Assembly: GCA_010093485.1 (NCBI GenBank)
Contig: MU001494.1
Location: forward strand, 604,805-668,804
DNA length: 64,000 nucleotides
Direction of reading: 5' to 3'
Source of the DNA: Karstenula rhodostoma CBS 690.94
Taxonomy: Eukaryota > Ascomycota > Dothideomycetes > Pleosporales > Didymosphaeriaceae
Each line of letters opens with the position of its first letter. Within the stretch, counting starts at the first letter, position 1. Below are positions 10,675 through 23,017 of the stretch, one piece after another. The notes under the pieces are model-generated. The model was given only the letters and a program-made list of their open reading frames with translations. It made no database searches and was not told where the DNA came from. The position numbers and the translations under genes are program-made.

Positions 10675-13123
10675 GCAGGTTGGGGGTGTGTGTAGAACGA
10701 GAGGAAAGGAAGACAACGAGAACGCTTCCGAAAAGAGCCAAAGACGGTGAGGCCCTGTTGGTGTCCGGCCATTCACTACTTATGCGGATCCATGGGTCTC
10801 AATGGTAGGTAGGTGCCGTCCCCTCGGTGGGTGTATCCACGGGAGGGTTTCGCGCTCACACGCCCCGAGCGTCGACCGTTGGGAACGGACACGGACAGCT
10901 GTCGTACCCAAGGTGGACCCAACAAGGGTCGAATGTTCATGACCGCCACAGTTCAAGAAAAAGAACCCAGTTTCAGGGTTTCCACGCGAGGTGCATATTT
11001 CAATTGTTGGGTGGAGCATTTGCTATGCAGCCGATAGGATATACTCGACCCTAACCCTAATTCGTCACGCAACAGTGTTTCTAAAGCAATCAAAGCTTTG
11101 ATATTATTGTACATCATGATTGACTGGTAAGGTAGGAGACAGCAATACGTCGTATTCGGGTCCCCCATGGATTGTTGTTCGTACAGAGCTGCAGACTCGA
11201 GGCACAGCTCGAGCTCCGAATGAGTGTGTTCGAAGCGTACAGGTGGGTGTCGGGTGTCGGGTGTCGGGTGCCGGACGTTCGTCGATCTCCGATCTCCGAT
11301 ATCTCCTGGAGATGATGCACGAGTCGGACAAAAATCCATTAATAGCACGTGTAGACAGCAGCATTCCGACCTCGCACAGTATCCGTTGGACCCTGTGCCA
11401 AAGAGGCATGTTGTAGGACATGTCCTCGCAGCGTCCCTCTCGTCACACAGGCGACCTCTTCGGAAATGTGAGCCTGCGAGTGTGCAGCCTCAGATGCCGA
11501 GCGTGTGACGCCAGCCGAACGCTACTGAAGTCGATTGTCCATGGCGCCGGGAAACGCTAGTGGGGAGCCATGGTTTTCGAAGCACCGAAGCACCGAAACG
11601 CCACAACGTCTGCAGATGCGCAACGTGGATGGCCATGCCAACTCAAGTGAAGCGAGCTATCTTTCCAAGTCGGGATCCTTTGCTGATGTGTCAACCGTCG
11701 GCAAGCCTGCAGGTGGCGTGTACGGCCTGAGTGGAAGAGCGGGGCGGATGCATGTCCAAGCGAATGAAACATCATGTCAAGGAAGTTGGTCAAGCAGAGC
11801 GCAGCGACGTGGAGACTGGTCGGTTCCAGGTGTCGTGCCGCTATGAGATGAAGATGACGATGGAGGGTGGAGGGTGGAGAGGTGGAGAGCGGTGGTTCAC
11901 CCCTAGCACGTGCGCCTTGTCCCCATCGAGCGATGCGCTATCGCTTATCGGCGTCTCGCTTAACCGCAAACCCCAGCTGGGTTGCAGCATGTTCCAATAT
12001 TTCCTACCTTCGTATACTTCGTATATGCTTGTGCTGTGCTTGACTTGAACCCAGGCGTAGACTCTGATCTACCGGGCTACCTTGACGTCCTCGCGGCAAT
12101 CGCGCGGCATTCATCGGAACATCGGAAGGGCATGCGCAACCTACTTTGCCACCGCGACCTGAAGTCATGCATCCAGTCCGGATGTAGGTCGGAAGCAGCC
12201 TTGAAACCATTCCTCGAATTGCGGCCCGTGGGATGGTCGTACAACAGATTCAGAGCTGATGTCTGAGCATTGGTCCCCCAGCTCAATCGCTACACTGCGT
12301 GGCGTCTGTGCCAATGGCGGCCACCACCACTAGGCCAACTTGTACAGCATGAGTCCGCGCAAAACATGTCAACGGAACTGCTGCTCAACGTATGGGCCTA
12401 GGACTTGTTTTTATTTCATAGATATCCATGTCCAATAGGGGGATAAAATATGGAGGTGACGCAGGGGAAGGATTGCAGAGAACTACCGGCGCCCTATACA
12501 GAGATGCACACACCCAGTATGACTGCAAGTCTGCCATATTAGGTAGTTTACATAAGAGTCGGCTAAGAAACGTGCAGATACTCGCTCGTGCGACGCTCGG
12601 GTTGTTTGCTGCACGTCTACTGCAAGTAGTCGATAGTGTATATCATCTTCAGCTCAAACCCTAAACACGTTATCGTGTGGACCTTGCGCGATCGACAAGA
12701 TCCAGTATTTGGGGACCCGGAACCCGAGTGCGACACTAACTTGATACAGAAACGTGCCCTCCCTCCCATTCGCTGACAGCTCGTACCTGCCTTCGGTCCC
12801 AGACGGCTCTGCGCATTCGCTCTACACAGCCCTACAGGTTGCGACCATACGAGACATCTGGAACAGCGGGAGTCGTGTCAATAATGTCGCTTGTTCATCG
12901 CTGGACTACTACGGTAACTAGCGATCGAGTACGGCCGCGGCATCTCGGTCTCAAAGTCGATATGTCCAGGAATAGTATCTGGCGAGGACGATCGTCCAGC
13001 CTAAGCTGCATCTTGACTGTGTAGTCGTTCTGCCTGGACAGTGGCAGGTATTTATCATCCCCTCTGCTGTCAATCGTTGTCATTCTCATCCTTGCGGTTC
13101 GTTCGTTCACTGTTTGCTCCAAG
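10675..13123. other. Gene-poor 2.4 kb intergenic
   Basis: Contains simple repeats (11246-11272), two abutting CTCCGAT copies near 11285-11300, two CCCTAA units near 11050 (too few to be a telomere remnant) and a GGAGGGTGGAG repeat near 11862. No coding sequence supported. The laccase promoter is at the right end. Confidence 0.45.
11246..11272. repeat. GTGTCGG tandem repeat
   Basis: Nearly four head-to-tail copies of the 7-mer GTGTCGG, the last one changed to GTGCCGG. Non-coding simple repeat. Confidence 0.75.
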
Positions 13124-15132
13124 ATGCGTTTTCCAACCATCGTCAACACCTGCCTTTTGGCATGCATCTCAACGTCTCTTGCGGAGACCATACCACCTGA
13201 CCACATTCTCTGGGGCGAAGAGGGGCGACCTACCACACTTGATAAGCGGCAACAAGCTTCGGCTACTCCGACTTCCACCAGGGTGGCCGATTCAGCCTGC
13301 ACAAACGGGCCATTCACGAGATCATGCTGGTCAAATGGTTACAATGCGGCAACCGACTTCGATGCGAAGTGGCCTACGACTGGCAAGACGGTCACATACA
13401 ATTGGGAGCTTAAAGAGAGCACATGCGATCCTGATGGTTCCGACTCAAGACCTTGTGTGAAGATCAATGGCCAGTTCCCGGGTCCAACACTATATGCTGG
13501 TAAGTGGACGCAGCAGGCATCACTGAGAAGCCTTCATCTTGCTGGGTATTAATACAAACGCAGATTGGGGTGACACCATCCAAGTCACGCTAAAGAACTC
13601 TGTGCCAAACAATGGCACAGGGCTACACTGGCACGGCATCCGACAGCTGGGGACTTGCCCTCAAGATGGTGTTCCGGGAATAACTGAATGCCCGCTTGCT
13701 CCTGGAGACACTAAAACCTACTCCTTCAAGGCGACCCAGTTTGGCACGACCTGGTACCACTCACACTTCAGCTCGCAGTACGGCGATGGTGCATTCGGAG
13801 CAATAGTGATCAACGGTCCAGCCTCGTCGAATTATGACTACGATTTGGGACCCTACATTCTCAACGATTGGTACTACAAAACGTCTTGGCAGCAAGGTTT
13901 GTTGTCACACAACAACCTCCAGGCTGGAGGCCCACCTCCGAATGCCAACACTGTCCTTATCAACGGAACAAACGTCAAAGGCAGTACAGGCAGCTATGCG
14001 AAGACACAGAATCTTATCAAGGGGAAGAAATATCGACTGCGTCTCATCAATACGTCAGCGGACAATACACTCCGCGTGTCTCTCGACAATCATAAATTCA
14101 CAGTAAGCCGTGTGTCTTCAACCACCCTGACTCGTGCTGATATTTCCAAAGGTCATCACAAGCGACCTGGTTCCAGTCAAGCCGTGGGTCACCGACTCGG
14201 TCTTGATTACTGTTGGCCAACGATACGATGTGATCTTCACAGCGAATCAAGCTGCCGCTACATACTGGTTCCGTGCATCCGCCATCGCGGCCTGTGCCTC
14301 CGGGAATGACAACCCAGACGCACTCGCCATATTCTCCTACAAGGACGCTCCGGACCAGAATGCCACACCTAGTTCTAGCGCTGGCTCTCTACCCCAGGAC
14401 TGCAACGAGCCCGACAACACGAACCTTGTGCCGTGGGTGAAGAACACGGTTGACCAGACAGCGTTCATGGACCAGGTGAAGTCCCTGGAAGTCGACATAT
14501 CGCAAACTGTTACGACCAATGGACAGAACATAGTCGTGTGGAGTGTTAATCTTACGGCCATCAACGTAGAGTGGCAGGATCCAACGTTGGAGTATGTAGC
14601 GACGAAGAATACTAGCTACCCCTCTGCCTATAATCTGATTGAGCTGCCGAAGGAGGGAATTGTAAGTTACCTTCCGTATCATGCAATGAAGCTAACATTG
14701 AGATAGTGGACATACTGGATCATCCAAGAGCCTGCCAACACCCGTGTTCCTATTCCGCATCCAATCCATCTTCACGGTCACGACTTTTACGTTCTAGGTC
14801 GTGGACAGGGTGTTTTCGACACTCAGAACTCGCCATCCACCCTGACATGGCAGAACCCCACACGTCGCGACGTCGCTCTTTTACCAGGAGGAGGATGGCT
14901 TGCTATCGCATTTCCTACCGATAACCCGGGAGCTTGGTTGATGCATTGCCATATCGCATGGCATGTTTCCGACGGGCTGGCAGTGCAGTTTCTTGAGGCC
15001 AAGGACCAGGCGCCGCTGGGAGATGGAGCGTGGCAGAGTGGATGCAGCAAGTGGACAGAGTACCAGAAGACGATGAAGTATCCGAAGACTGATTCAGGAT
15101 TGAAGATGATGATGCGGGATAACTTGTTCTAG
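13124..15132 (+). CDS. Secreted laccase (multicopper oxidase)
   Basis: Oxidises phenols while reducing O2 to water. Four exons (13124-13499, 13564-14102, 14152-14661, 14707-15132) give 616 residues. The N-terminus is a signal peptide (MRFPTIVNTCLLACISTSLA), followed by a propeptide with a KR site. All four copper motifs are present: HWHGIRQLGTCPQDGVPG, TTWYHSHFSSQYGDG, HPIHLHGHDFYVLG and MHCHIAWHVSDGLAVQFLE, the last containing the type 1 His-Cys-His. The C-terminus contains DSGL followed by a nine-residue tail, the processing signature of ascomycete laccases. It lies 1.8 kb from the terpene synthase end and could be a cluster-edge oxidase or unrelated. Confidence 0.95.
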
Positions 15133-15614
15133 ATGTTTCCATCACGGGAACAAAAACCTCATATTAATAACATGAACAGACCAAATGCTTTTAATGCCAC
15201 GTCACTGTGAATAATTGGCACCATATTCTCACCTTGCAGGGAGTCGCGCTGGCGTGGTAGCATCAGAGCCCTATTAACCTCTACCTTCAGTCCTCGCTCG
15301 TGTAGGCAATGTTTTGTTCAAGATGCAACCTGAATGTGTCATTCTATCTCAGAGATGGTCTGGGCCCAGAAACTACTTACGAGGTTTCCGTCTCAGCGAA
15401 TCAACGGGGCGCTTATGACTGCGCGTTGCACCTTTAGATTATATTACCTATGCAGATACGATTTTAGCCTGCCTCGCCTCCGAGGCATCCGCATCGTCGT
15501 ACACGATCGCAATTTCGAGGTCACCACCAGTTGCCTCGCTTCACCGAAGGAAGCATCTTATGCAGCTACAAAAACACTTTTTGCCGCTTGTTCAAAACCA
15601 AGGTATCCTCCACC
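15133..15614. other. Laccase 3' region and SSP promoter
   Basis: About 480 bases, AT-rich directly after the laccase stop. No gene seen. Confidence 0.5.
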
Positions 15615-16139
15615 ATGAACCCTCCAACTCTTCTTCTCGCTTTAGCAACTGCCTCCACAGCCCTCGCAGCCTTCGTACCAATCCACGGCTGCGAATGGGT
15701 CCCATCCACAACAGCAGTCACAGACTTCGTATTCCTCTCCAACGCCTCCAACCCCAGCGCTCCCAGTTCCATCTCATGGAAAGCACCCGCCGTGGCCGCA
15801 ACCTGCAAGACAGAAAACGCAACCTGGCTTCCCATCTCTGGCCACCAATACAGCGTACCCTGTGTCCCGCCGGAAAACGGTCTGATACAAGACATCCTCC
15901 GCGTGTCGGGGGACGGCACAACTGCGTTGATCATGTTCAGGGCGTACGCTCAGTGCGCGGCTAGCATTTACGCGTTCCATTACGAGGCGGTATTTCCACT
16001 TGATTGCACAGAGGGTTCGGGGGGATTTACGAGATGTGAGGCTAAGGGGGATGTGGCGGCGAACTGTACGGCTGAGGAATACTTGCCCCCGATCCGTCCA
16101 CCCCCACCGCCATGCTACGGGTGCGGTCATCGGAACTAG
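15615..16139 (+). CDS. Small secreted Cys-containing protein
   Basis: An intronless frame of 174 residues. The ATG at 15615 begins a clean signal peptide (MNPPTLLLALATASTALA); the upstream in-frame ATG at 15531 would bury it. The mature protein has nine cysteines, including a C-terminal Pro-rich CYGCGH end after a run of prolines, and several NxS/T sites. I recognise no domain. It has the profile of a fungal small secreted protein or effector candidate, but nothing in the sequence shows its role. Confidence 0.68.
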   Translation: MNPPTLLLALATASTALAAFVPIHGCEWVPSTTAVTDFVFLSNASNPSAPSSISWKAPAVAATCKTENATWLPISGHQYSVPCVPPENGLIQDILRVSGDGTTALIMFRAYAQCAASIYAFHYEAVFPLDCTEGSGGFTRCEAKGDVAANCTAEEYLPPIRPPPPPCYGCGHRN

Positions 16140-16905
16140 CGCCGTGGAAAGGCGAGTAGGACGTATCGATGGCCGTGGGTGGAGGGCTTTGTGGGGTCGG
16201 CTTGGAAGGCAGGGTAACGCGGATACTGTCGGCTGGAAGTTGTGCTTTAGATACTCGACAACCTGCTTGGTGCAGAATGGGAAATGCGAATTTTGGTGGG
16301 ATATATCCTTGATTTTGTACGATCGGTACTATCAAGTCGGATTTGACTTAAGATAATTTAACTCTGATAAGTAACGCTGGTTTAGTAGGATGTTCAATTG
16401 AGTCCTCGGCGCTGTGCTCCACCTTGTAGGCCTCCGTTGAAAGTATTTTGAACGTGAATGAATCCATCCCGGTTGTTAGAGAACGATCTGTAAGGTCCCT
16501 TGGGGCAGTCACCTTAGTATTTGCACCGCTACAGCACAAATGAATCTTTCAATGATGCCTCGGAGCGCACGTATTCTGGTAAGTACTGTTATAGGCGGAA
16601 GTTGGTTCAGACGAACTTGCGAGAACCCTTGAAGGAGCGAACCGAGAATTTACTACTGAATGAGAGGAGCACCTTAGAACAATTTTGAATTTTCTTGAAG
16701 AAACTGTGATGCATATTTTATCATGGCATTTTGGTTAGGTGATGAAAAAGTAAGTATTCGACCTATGTTGAGGTGCACGTACATAGAATCGTACATAACT
16801 ATAGCATAAGAAACCCCTGATGCGCCGTGATTGGAACGGAAACTGGAACGATATGGAAAAAACCACCGCTCCACTCAGACTCAGAAACCGATGATAACTT
16901 CGTCC
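16140..16905. other. Convergent 3' intergenic
   Basis: About 770 bases between the secreted-protein gene (+) and the terpene synthase (-). AT-rich, no coding sequence seen. Confidence 0.5.
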
Positions 16906-18059
16906 TCACATGTCTACTTTGTGGTACCTCGGGGTAGTTTTACTCCACAGCTCATTCCCGCTCATTTGGTATTCCAGACCTTTCACGTAACTCCTCAACA
17001 CCCCCTCGTCCACGGACTCAGTCTTGATTGCCTCAACCACTAACCGGTCGTGTATATGCTCCCATTCACGCACCATGCCCCAGAGTACGCGTTTCGAAGC
17101 TTCGATATCCATTCCAGCCTCGTCGCTGAAGATGCTAACAGCTGAGCAGAGCACTGCACCCTCAGTGTTCATCTCCAGTGACGCTTTGACTTCTTTCTCG
17201 TACGAGTAGATGTCGTTCACGATAGAAATTTGCCGTGAGCAATTGTGCTCAAGCTGCTTTACGAGTGCCGATTGCGATGGGCTGAGCATGATGTCCATAG
17301 AGAACTTCATGAGTGCGGAGAGAAGACTAGAGAAGGTCAGTCGCCAAAGAACATGCATTTAGATAACAATGACGTACGCTTTGCCAACATCACGCTCTCG
17401 GTACTTGAGGTAGTTACCTAAGCCCTTCATGTTGAGGCGCTCCTTATCTGTCTGGGCGCGCATGAAGGTGAATGTAGGTTCCAGCACTGAGTTGGCCAAC
17501 TCGTAATCGTGCTCCCGCATGCCCTGCCATATGTCCTGCAGGATCACTTGCGCTGGTTTCGATGCTGGCGTAACATGAGTACGATGCTTGCTGTTCGGAT
17601 TGTAGAACTTACGGTCCACCGGAATTTCACCTTTACTAGTTGCAATCAACGAATCGTTGTAGGCTTTGCCCTCCTCCAAACTCATCTCCTCAAGTTCATC
17701 TGGTCATGTTAGTCAAGGTGCATGCCGGGGTTGTAAACAAACTGTGTCTTACCATCAACCAAGAATAGTACAGCTAGGAGCTTGCAAGCTAGAGCAATGC
17801 GATCGTTCCTTGAAAGAGGGAAATACAGGCATGTGACTCGTGAAAAGTCTGCGGCGACGAAGACCTTCTTTGATCTCTCATTCGGCCAACTCCAGCGCGA
17901 GAGGAAATACTCATTGACCTCCTGAGTCACTGGAGCAACCAGTGGATGGCAACGTGGTGACCATGCGGAAGCCGGAATCTTCCAGAGGTCTGCAGCTTGC
18001 GATTTAGGCGAGTCTGGTGGACTGATATCGAGAAAGGGAGATGGTGCAAGTAAGGCCAT
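16906..18059 (-). CDS. Sesquiterpene synthase, aristolochene-synthase type
   Basis: Class I terpene cyclase predicted to ionise and cyclise farnesyl diphosphate. Exons on the minus strand are 18059-17753, 17699-17378 and 17326-16906, giving 349 residues, the size of fungal aristolochene synthases. Splicing restores the first metal-binding motif as DDELE at residues 102-106 (the intron splits its second Asp codon). The NSE triad NDIYSYEKE supplies N247, S251 and E255. Further family marks are FSRVTCLYFP, YRERDVGKALLSALMKFS, GLEYQMSGNELWS and the C-terminal RY pair. Assignment to the aristolochene synthase clade is strong; the actual product is inferred. It is the core enzyme of the cluster that extends to the right. 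Confidence 0.93.
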
Positions 18060-19453
18060 GTTGATGAGTAGATACAGTACTAGTGGTGTACTTTGTCAAA
18101 GTTTCGTACCTGGACCTGTCCGACGGGGCAATTCTCTATCTATCTACAATGTGCTCTTGAGTGGCATGCATTGGTCCATTCGGCTACACCGTTCCAAGAC
18201 ACCAGCCGAACTCAACCATATTACAATCCTTTCGTGCTCGTTCAGGCAGAACCCGATACACCGTGATGCTTGATAGTCACAACCACCATGTAAAACAATG
18301 AGAGTCCGTAATGGCTTGTCACTTTCCGCACTTGTACATGTTCCAGGCTTGGTGGGGAGAGAGCGTACAAACCCGACAATCTATCTACTACCCTCACGGG
18401 CACGGGGACGCTCATGCAGCCAAATCAGGATGATCTGAGCCATCAGGCCGACCGTGATGAAGCTACCATTGCATGAACCGATTCTGGATGAATTGTCCGA
18501 CGCCTTGCTACGCTGCGATCCTGGAACAAAATTGAGATTGAGGAGGAGCGACAGCGGCTGGACTACGCCACCGGCAGCACCGAGGTGAAATCCTACGAGA
18601 TACTGTGGTTGCAGCCATACACAGTAATTAAAGGCAGCGGGGACTTCTCGGCCCGAGAGTAAAGCCCCCATAGACGTTTAATAACCTAAAACAAGCCTAG
18701 CTATATCTCTGTTGAGTGTCTAATCTTACACTAGGACGTATTTGTAGTTTTGTCTTATCCGTGCTCCGGAGGACCTACTGCCCCTACCTCAGACTGCAAC
18801 CACGAGAAAGCGTGAAACCTACCAGGATTCTCGGGTGTCTGGCACGGCAGAAGCTCTGCTAGTATTTACGCTAGGCTCGGGGCATCCCGCGTAGGTGCAA
18901 GCATGAGGAAGCTGGATGGACATAAATGTGGGGACCAGGCTCGAAGAGGAAAATGCCGACGAGTGTACATAAGCTGATGTTGTCTTCAGGTACTATGAAC
19001 TCGCATGCCCGCTGAAATACCCGATCCAATCATGGCTACTGCCTGCGAGCGAGTGGGTCTCTTGCGCATGTAACTCACATGCCGTTTTCCTACGGGAAAT
19101 CCGGCAAAATCCGGACCTGACAGAACAGATTTTGTCGGGGCAAGTAACCACATCCAGGCGGCTAAAGCTCTAGGTCTCGCGACCCAATGCGGTAGTGGAG
19201 AGACTACAATGGATCGGAAGTCGATACTCAATATATCGCTTGACATTGCGCTTTACGTACTAGCGAGCATCACATGCAGATGGTCATTCTATGGCGCGGT
19301 CACTGGAACGTACCTATGGTAGTATGTTCTATCAAATGCATCGAGGTATGGAACCGAAATCTGCGAAACATTCTGCATTTGGTTTTAGATCGTTGTCTCC
19401 TGTTGACAACTCAAGCTGTACTATGCATCCGATCCTGCCGTGAACTTGTTGAG
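18060..19453. other. Terpene synthase promoter region
   Basis: 1.4 kb between the terpene synthase start and the P450 stop, both on the minus strand. A 96-codon minus-strand frame at 18381-18671 has hydrophobic stretches but no recognisable domain. A 13-base palindrome lies at 18646-18658. Confidence 0.45.
18646..18658. promoter_or_regulatory. Palindrome TCTCGG-C-CCGAGA
   Basis: Perfect 6-1-6 inverted repeat containing CGG-N-CCG, the half-sites favoured by Zn2Cys6 dimers, about 590 bases upstream of the terpene synthase start. It is a candidate operator only; no second copy was found beside other cluster genes. Confidence 0.25.
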
Positions 19454-21272
19454 TCATGAACCTCTCGGAAGGAACCGTATGTACATGGGCGGTTTCCACC
19501 ACATGACATGCATGCGGCCTTGACCAGGCAAGTCGACTTCCTGGTTCACCAGCTCGATATCGTACCGCCAAAGCATTTTTGAAAGGATGAGATTCATCTC
19601 TACGTAAGCAAAACTTTGATCAAAGTGATTAGAAAATGGTTGGAACCAAATGATTGGATGAACAAACACTTACTTTCGTCCTAGACAACCACGCGGTCCT
19701 AACGAGAACGGCTGACTAGCCTCCTTCGTATCAGTGCAATCGGAATCGATCCATCGCTCCGGTATGAATGATTCGGGCTCGTGAAAATATTGTGGATCGT
19801 GATGGGTAGTCCAAGAACTAGTATAGATCTCAACCTTGACGTGGTTAACGCACTATGTCACATTGAAAAAGGGAGCGTACTTACCCCTTGCGGCACCCAG
19901 TGGCCGTCTACGCGGATGCCTGGAGACTTCCGTGGAAACCCAAGGGCGCCTGATGGGTACATACGCAGCCCTTCCTCGATAACAGCTTGCAAATAGGGAA
20001 GGCGCTGCGATGCAGCGGAAGTTATCTCTGAGTAGGATTTGAAAGCTTGGCGGATGTCCCTTGATAGTCTCTCGTATACCTTAGGATTCTTGGTTAGGTA
20101 GTATATCATTCCAGCGATTTCCGTGGCAACTGTTTCTCCGCCCGCGATCCTATAGGTAATGTCAGCGGTGCTGAATTTGAATACTCGCATACTGGTGAAC
20201 TAACACAAGTGTAGACGCATGACCGACTAACTCTTCATGGCTGACTTCTCCAGACTCCACTTTTTGGATGATATTGGTGAGGAAATCTTTCCTGTCTGTC
20301 TTACTCTCAAGGCGCTTCTGTACTTTAGCTCGAGTATATCCGGAATGTTTGTTTTTGACCGACGTTGTCAGCCACGGCAAAACCCATTTGCCCAAAGTTA
20401 CCAAAGACGGATAGCGCCGCAAATTGTCCAGCACAGTCGCAACGAATACATGTCTGACAACGAGTTCTGACCAGAAGTGAGGTTTTCCTTTCAATGTTAG
20501 CACGTAAAATCGTACCTTGTCAAGGGCCTGAATGTACCAGATTCCACGGCTCCAAAGGATTCGCCAAACGACATCTCGCCCAAGATATCGAATGCAACCA
20601 TCTCAAGCCAATGCGTCATATCGAGGCCTTTTGTTCGCGCATCCGGCATGCTGTCGACTTTTTCGAGAAACATGTCAACACAGTTGCTGATGATAGGTTC
20701 TTGCTCAACCAAAGCGCGTGTCGAGAAGGCATTGGCCAAGGACCTTTTCATGCGATTATGCTTTTGCGGGTCGCGCTCGCTTCCAATGCAACCCTCATTG
20801 TGTGCTGCGCCGTACATGTCGTAGAATTCATCTTTAGTGGGTATCGCTTGGCCTGAAGGTGGGTGGCCGTAGATGGCCTTGAAAGAGGAGGCCGAAGCGA
20901 AGGACAACTCGTTGGGAGAGACACGAATAACAGATCCTAATTGAGTTATGCTAGGTTCTGAAAATGATGAGAGGTTAACGCACCATAACGGCGATGCTGT
21001 GCCTGGATCTCAAGGTGCATTCTTCCACGTGTAGAATGGATGATGCGCCATAGCAAAGACGATCTTGCTAGCAACGGACCCGGGAAATCTTTCAATGGAT
21101 GAAACCAAACATTGTAGATCAGATAGAATAGGGTGTAAGAAACAGTCTGTTTTAGGAATTAGCTGATCTCAGGATACGTGAATTTTTAAGCACTGACAAT
21201 GGCAAATGCTGCGGCAGCGAGGTCGTGAGCTACGTGGGCGGAGGACCGCACCCTGGTTTCGCCGAAGTTCAT
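19454..21272 (-). CDS. Cytochrome P450 (cluster P450 A)
   Basis: Membrane-anchored monooxygenase, probably oxidising the terpene scaffold at the ER. Seven exons on the minus strand (21272-21198, 21146-20984, 20936-20538, 20487-20205, 20149-19885, 19834-19674, 19613-19454) give 501 residues. An N-terminal hydrophobic anchor (TVSYTLFYLIYNVWFHPL) leads to the hinge KDFPGPLLARS. The I-helix has IAGGETVATE, the K-helix ExxR is EEGLR, and the haem loop is FSLGPRGCLGRN with Cys445. The initiator ATG is inferred from the anchor exon. It shares four intron positions with P450 B at 27505, marking the two as paralogues. The nearest known relatives by motif are fungal secondary-metabolite P450s such as the trichothecene hydroxylases. 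Confidence 0.92.
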
Positions 21273-21716
21273 CTTTGGCACACTGGTAGACGACTAGAGT
21301 TCGCCGAGCGCTACGATGTTCGGTGTGCCGATTAAAAGAATGAAGGAGAATACCGTAACATGGGCTGCTTTGGGTCTAATCCAAGTACACCCGTCTTTAC
21401 ATGCCCGAAGGCCGAGGTCGGAGAATACTTCATCGAGTCAGATCACGTGCAGAGAATGTCCTCGTGCTTCCATCCATCGCATCATCATGCAAATCTGGCC
21501 GCGAACGGAAAATCATCTCACGTTCTTGATTTTGTGAGTTCTTTCACTAACGTTTTCACCCAAACCCGAGATATTTAAGGTTAATCAGGATAACAGAGAC
21601 TGAACGACGTGAACGGTATTTATGCGCAAATTTGAGCTTGACTGTGCAGCATGTTGCATAATCTGATTGTTTTACATTCACTCCGCAAAATCTTTATCTT
21701 ACACATCCATGCGATT
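21273..21716. other. P450 A promoter
   Basis: About 440 bases upstream of P450 A and downstream of the rhodopsin-like gene. It contains TCGCCGAGCGC, one base away from the TCG-N5-CGA pattern of AflR sites, near 21300. No gene seen. Confidence 0.4.
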
Positions 21717-23017
21717 TTAAATCGCGCTACCTGGGTTCTGTGGCCTATTTACATTGTCCCTAGGGACACTCCGCACATCAACATGCGTGCTCTTAGAGAT
21801 TTTGCCATGGCCGAGCTCGATATCATGCAGTGGCATCTGGTCATCCTCATTCTCCCACATCGAGTTGTTGGTTATGGAAAACGGACCCCTTGCCTTTGAC
21901 GTCTTCTTGCTTCCTTGTGAATCGTAGTCATCAGATCTGATATAGCCAGATGACTTGATCATCGGCTTGCCATAGGAGTTGGCTGTAGTCTGTTGGCGGT
22001 CCTTGAAGAAAAGTGGTTTCAGAACAGGCAGGTTGGCGCTGATAATGGCGACGTGAACTTCGATGACTGACCACATTCCAGGTGAGGCATTGCTCCCTTT
22101 GAGATGTCAGTTGCCGTCCATACGAACGTACACATGTTTGCGGAACGTACAGCTGGGGTCATCCTGACTGGCCTGGCCAACAATAGTTGTACGGATAATA
22201 CTGAAGATGCACACACATCCTCCGAGCAGGAATGTCGCGACTAAACCGAGCCGTACCTTGGTCGAGGCCTTCAACTGGATCAGAGACTTGATAGGCAGAG
22301 CAAGGATTGCCACGTCCGTGACGATGTTTATGACTCTGCAACTTCGTTAGCTGTGCTACTCAACTTCTCTAGAAACATTTTACCCACCCCGTTGACATGG
22401 CCAGAGGGCTCAGTTCAAGACACTGACCATGTGTGCCATCCCATAGGCTCGACAAGGGAATACATTGTAAGCCAAATGCTATCGATGAGGCAATGGCAGC
22501 TCCTGCCACTATGGCAGCGATGACGATGCTTATGTTCTTGATAGTCTTTGACGGGAAAATGCGGTGATAAAATAGCAAAATCGAAAATTTCACAGGCGGA
22601 AGACACAGCGCATAAAGAATCATGCAACCGACGGCTGACTGTATGAAGGCTTTGGCATCGGTGACACGGATGATGTGGAGGCCCAGCCCGGACTTAATGG
22701 ACCAGAAGTTGAATACATCCCAGAGTGTAGTAGGCACCTAGGAAATATAGTGAGGGACGGATCGAACCAGCGTTCGTCGGAAGACTCACCAGTGCACCAA
22801 TGATCCACCAGTCGTCGGCCATGAGTTTCTGGCTCTTGCGGCGGCGTGCCAAAAGACGTAGGACCACAGAGACGTAGGCAAGGACCATGCACACGCCGAC
22901 AGAGGCGTAAAAATTAGGCTGTAACGTCTGGTCCTTGACAGACATCTGATATTGCAGGAAAGCCATCTCCTCGGGAGTGGGCGACTTTGCCGGCGCCGAT
23001 GCTGACGAATCACCCAT
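21717..23017 (-). CDS. Rhodopsin-like integral membrane protein (SAT4 type)
   Basis: Fungal seven-helix protein of the rhodopsin/SAT4 domain family (Pfam PF20684 as I recall); the biochemical role of the family is unknown. Exons on the minus strand are 23017-22790, 22737-22388, 22335-22151 and 22096-21717, giving 380 residues. Helices are visible from FYASVGVCMVLAYVSVVLRL onward. The family marks are the ADDWW start of the second helix region, the FSILLFYHRIFP helix, STGVINIVTDVAILALPI and WSNASPGMWSVIEVHVAII. A polar C-terminal tail of about 90 residues follows. Its place between P450 A and the regulator suggests co-regulation with the cluster, perhaps a sensing or transport role; that is inference. 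Confidence 0.87.

Noticed and set aside
11043..11061. Telomere-like CCCTAA units
   Set aside because: Only two units, and similar short words occur elsewhere in promoters; too short to be an interstitial telomere.
12030..12100. tRNA-like words on the minus strand
   Set aside because: A GGTTCAAGTC-like T-loop is present but the T stem does not pair and no acceptor stem can be found.
18381..18671. 96-codon hydrophobic frame in the synthase promoter
   Set aside because: No start context, intron logic or recognisable domain; treated as chance.
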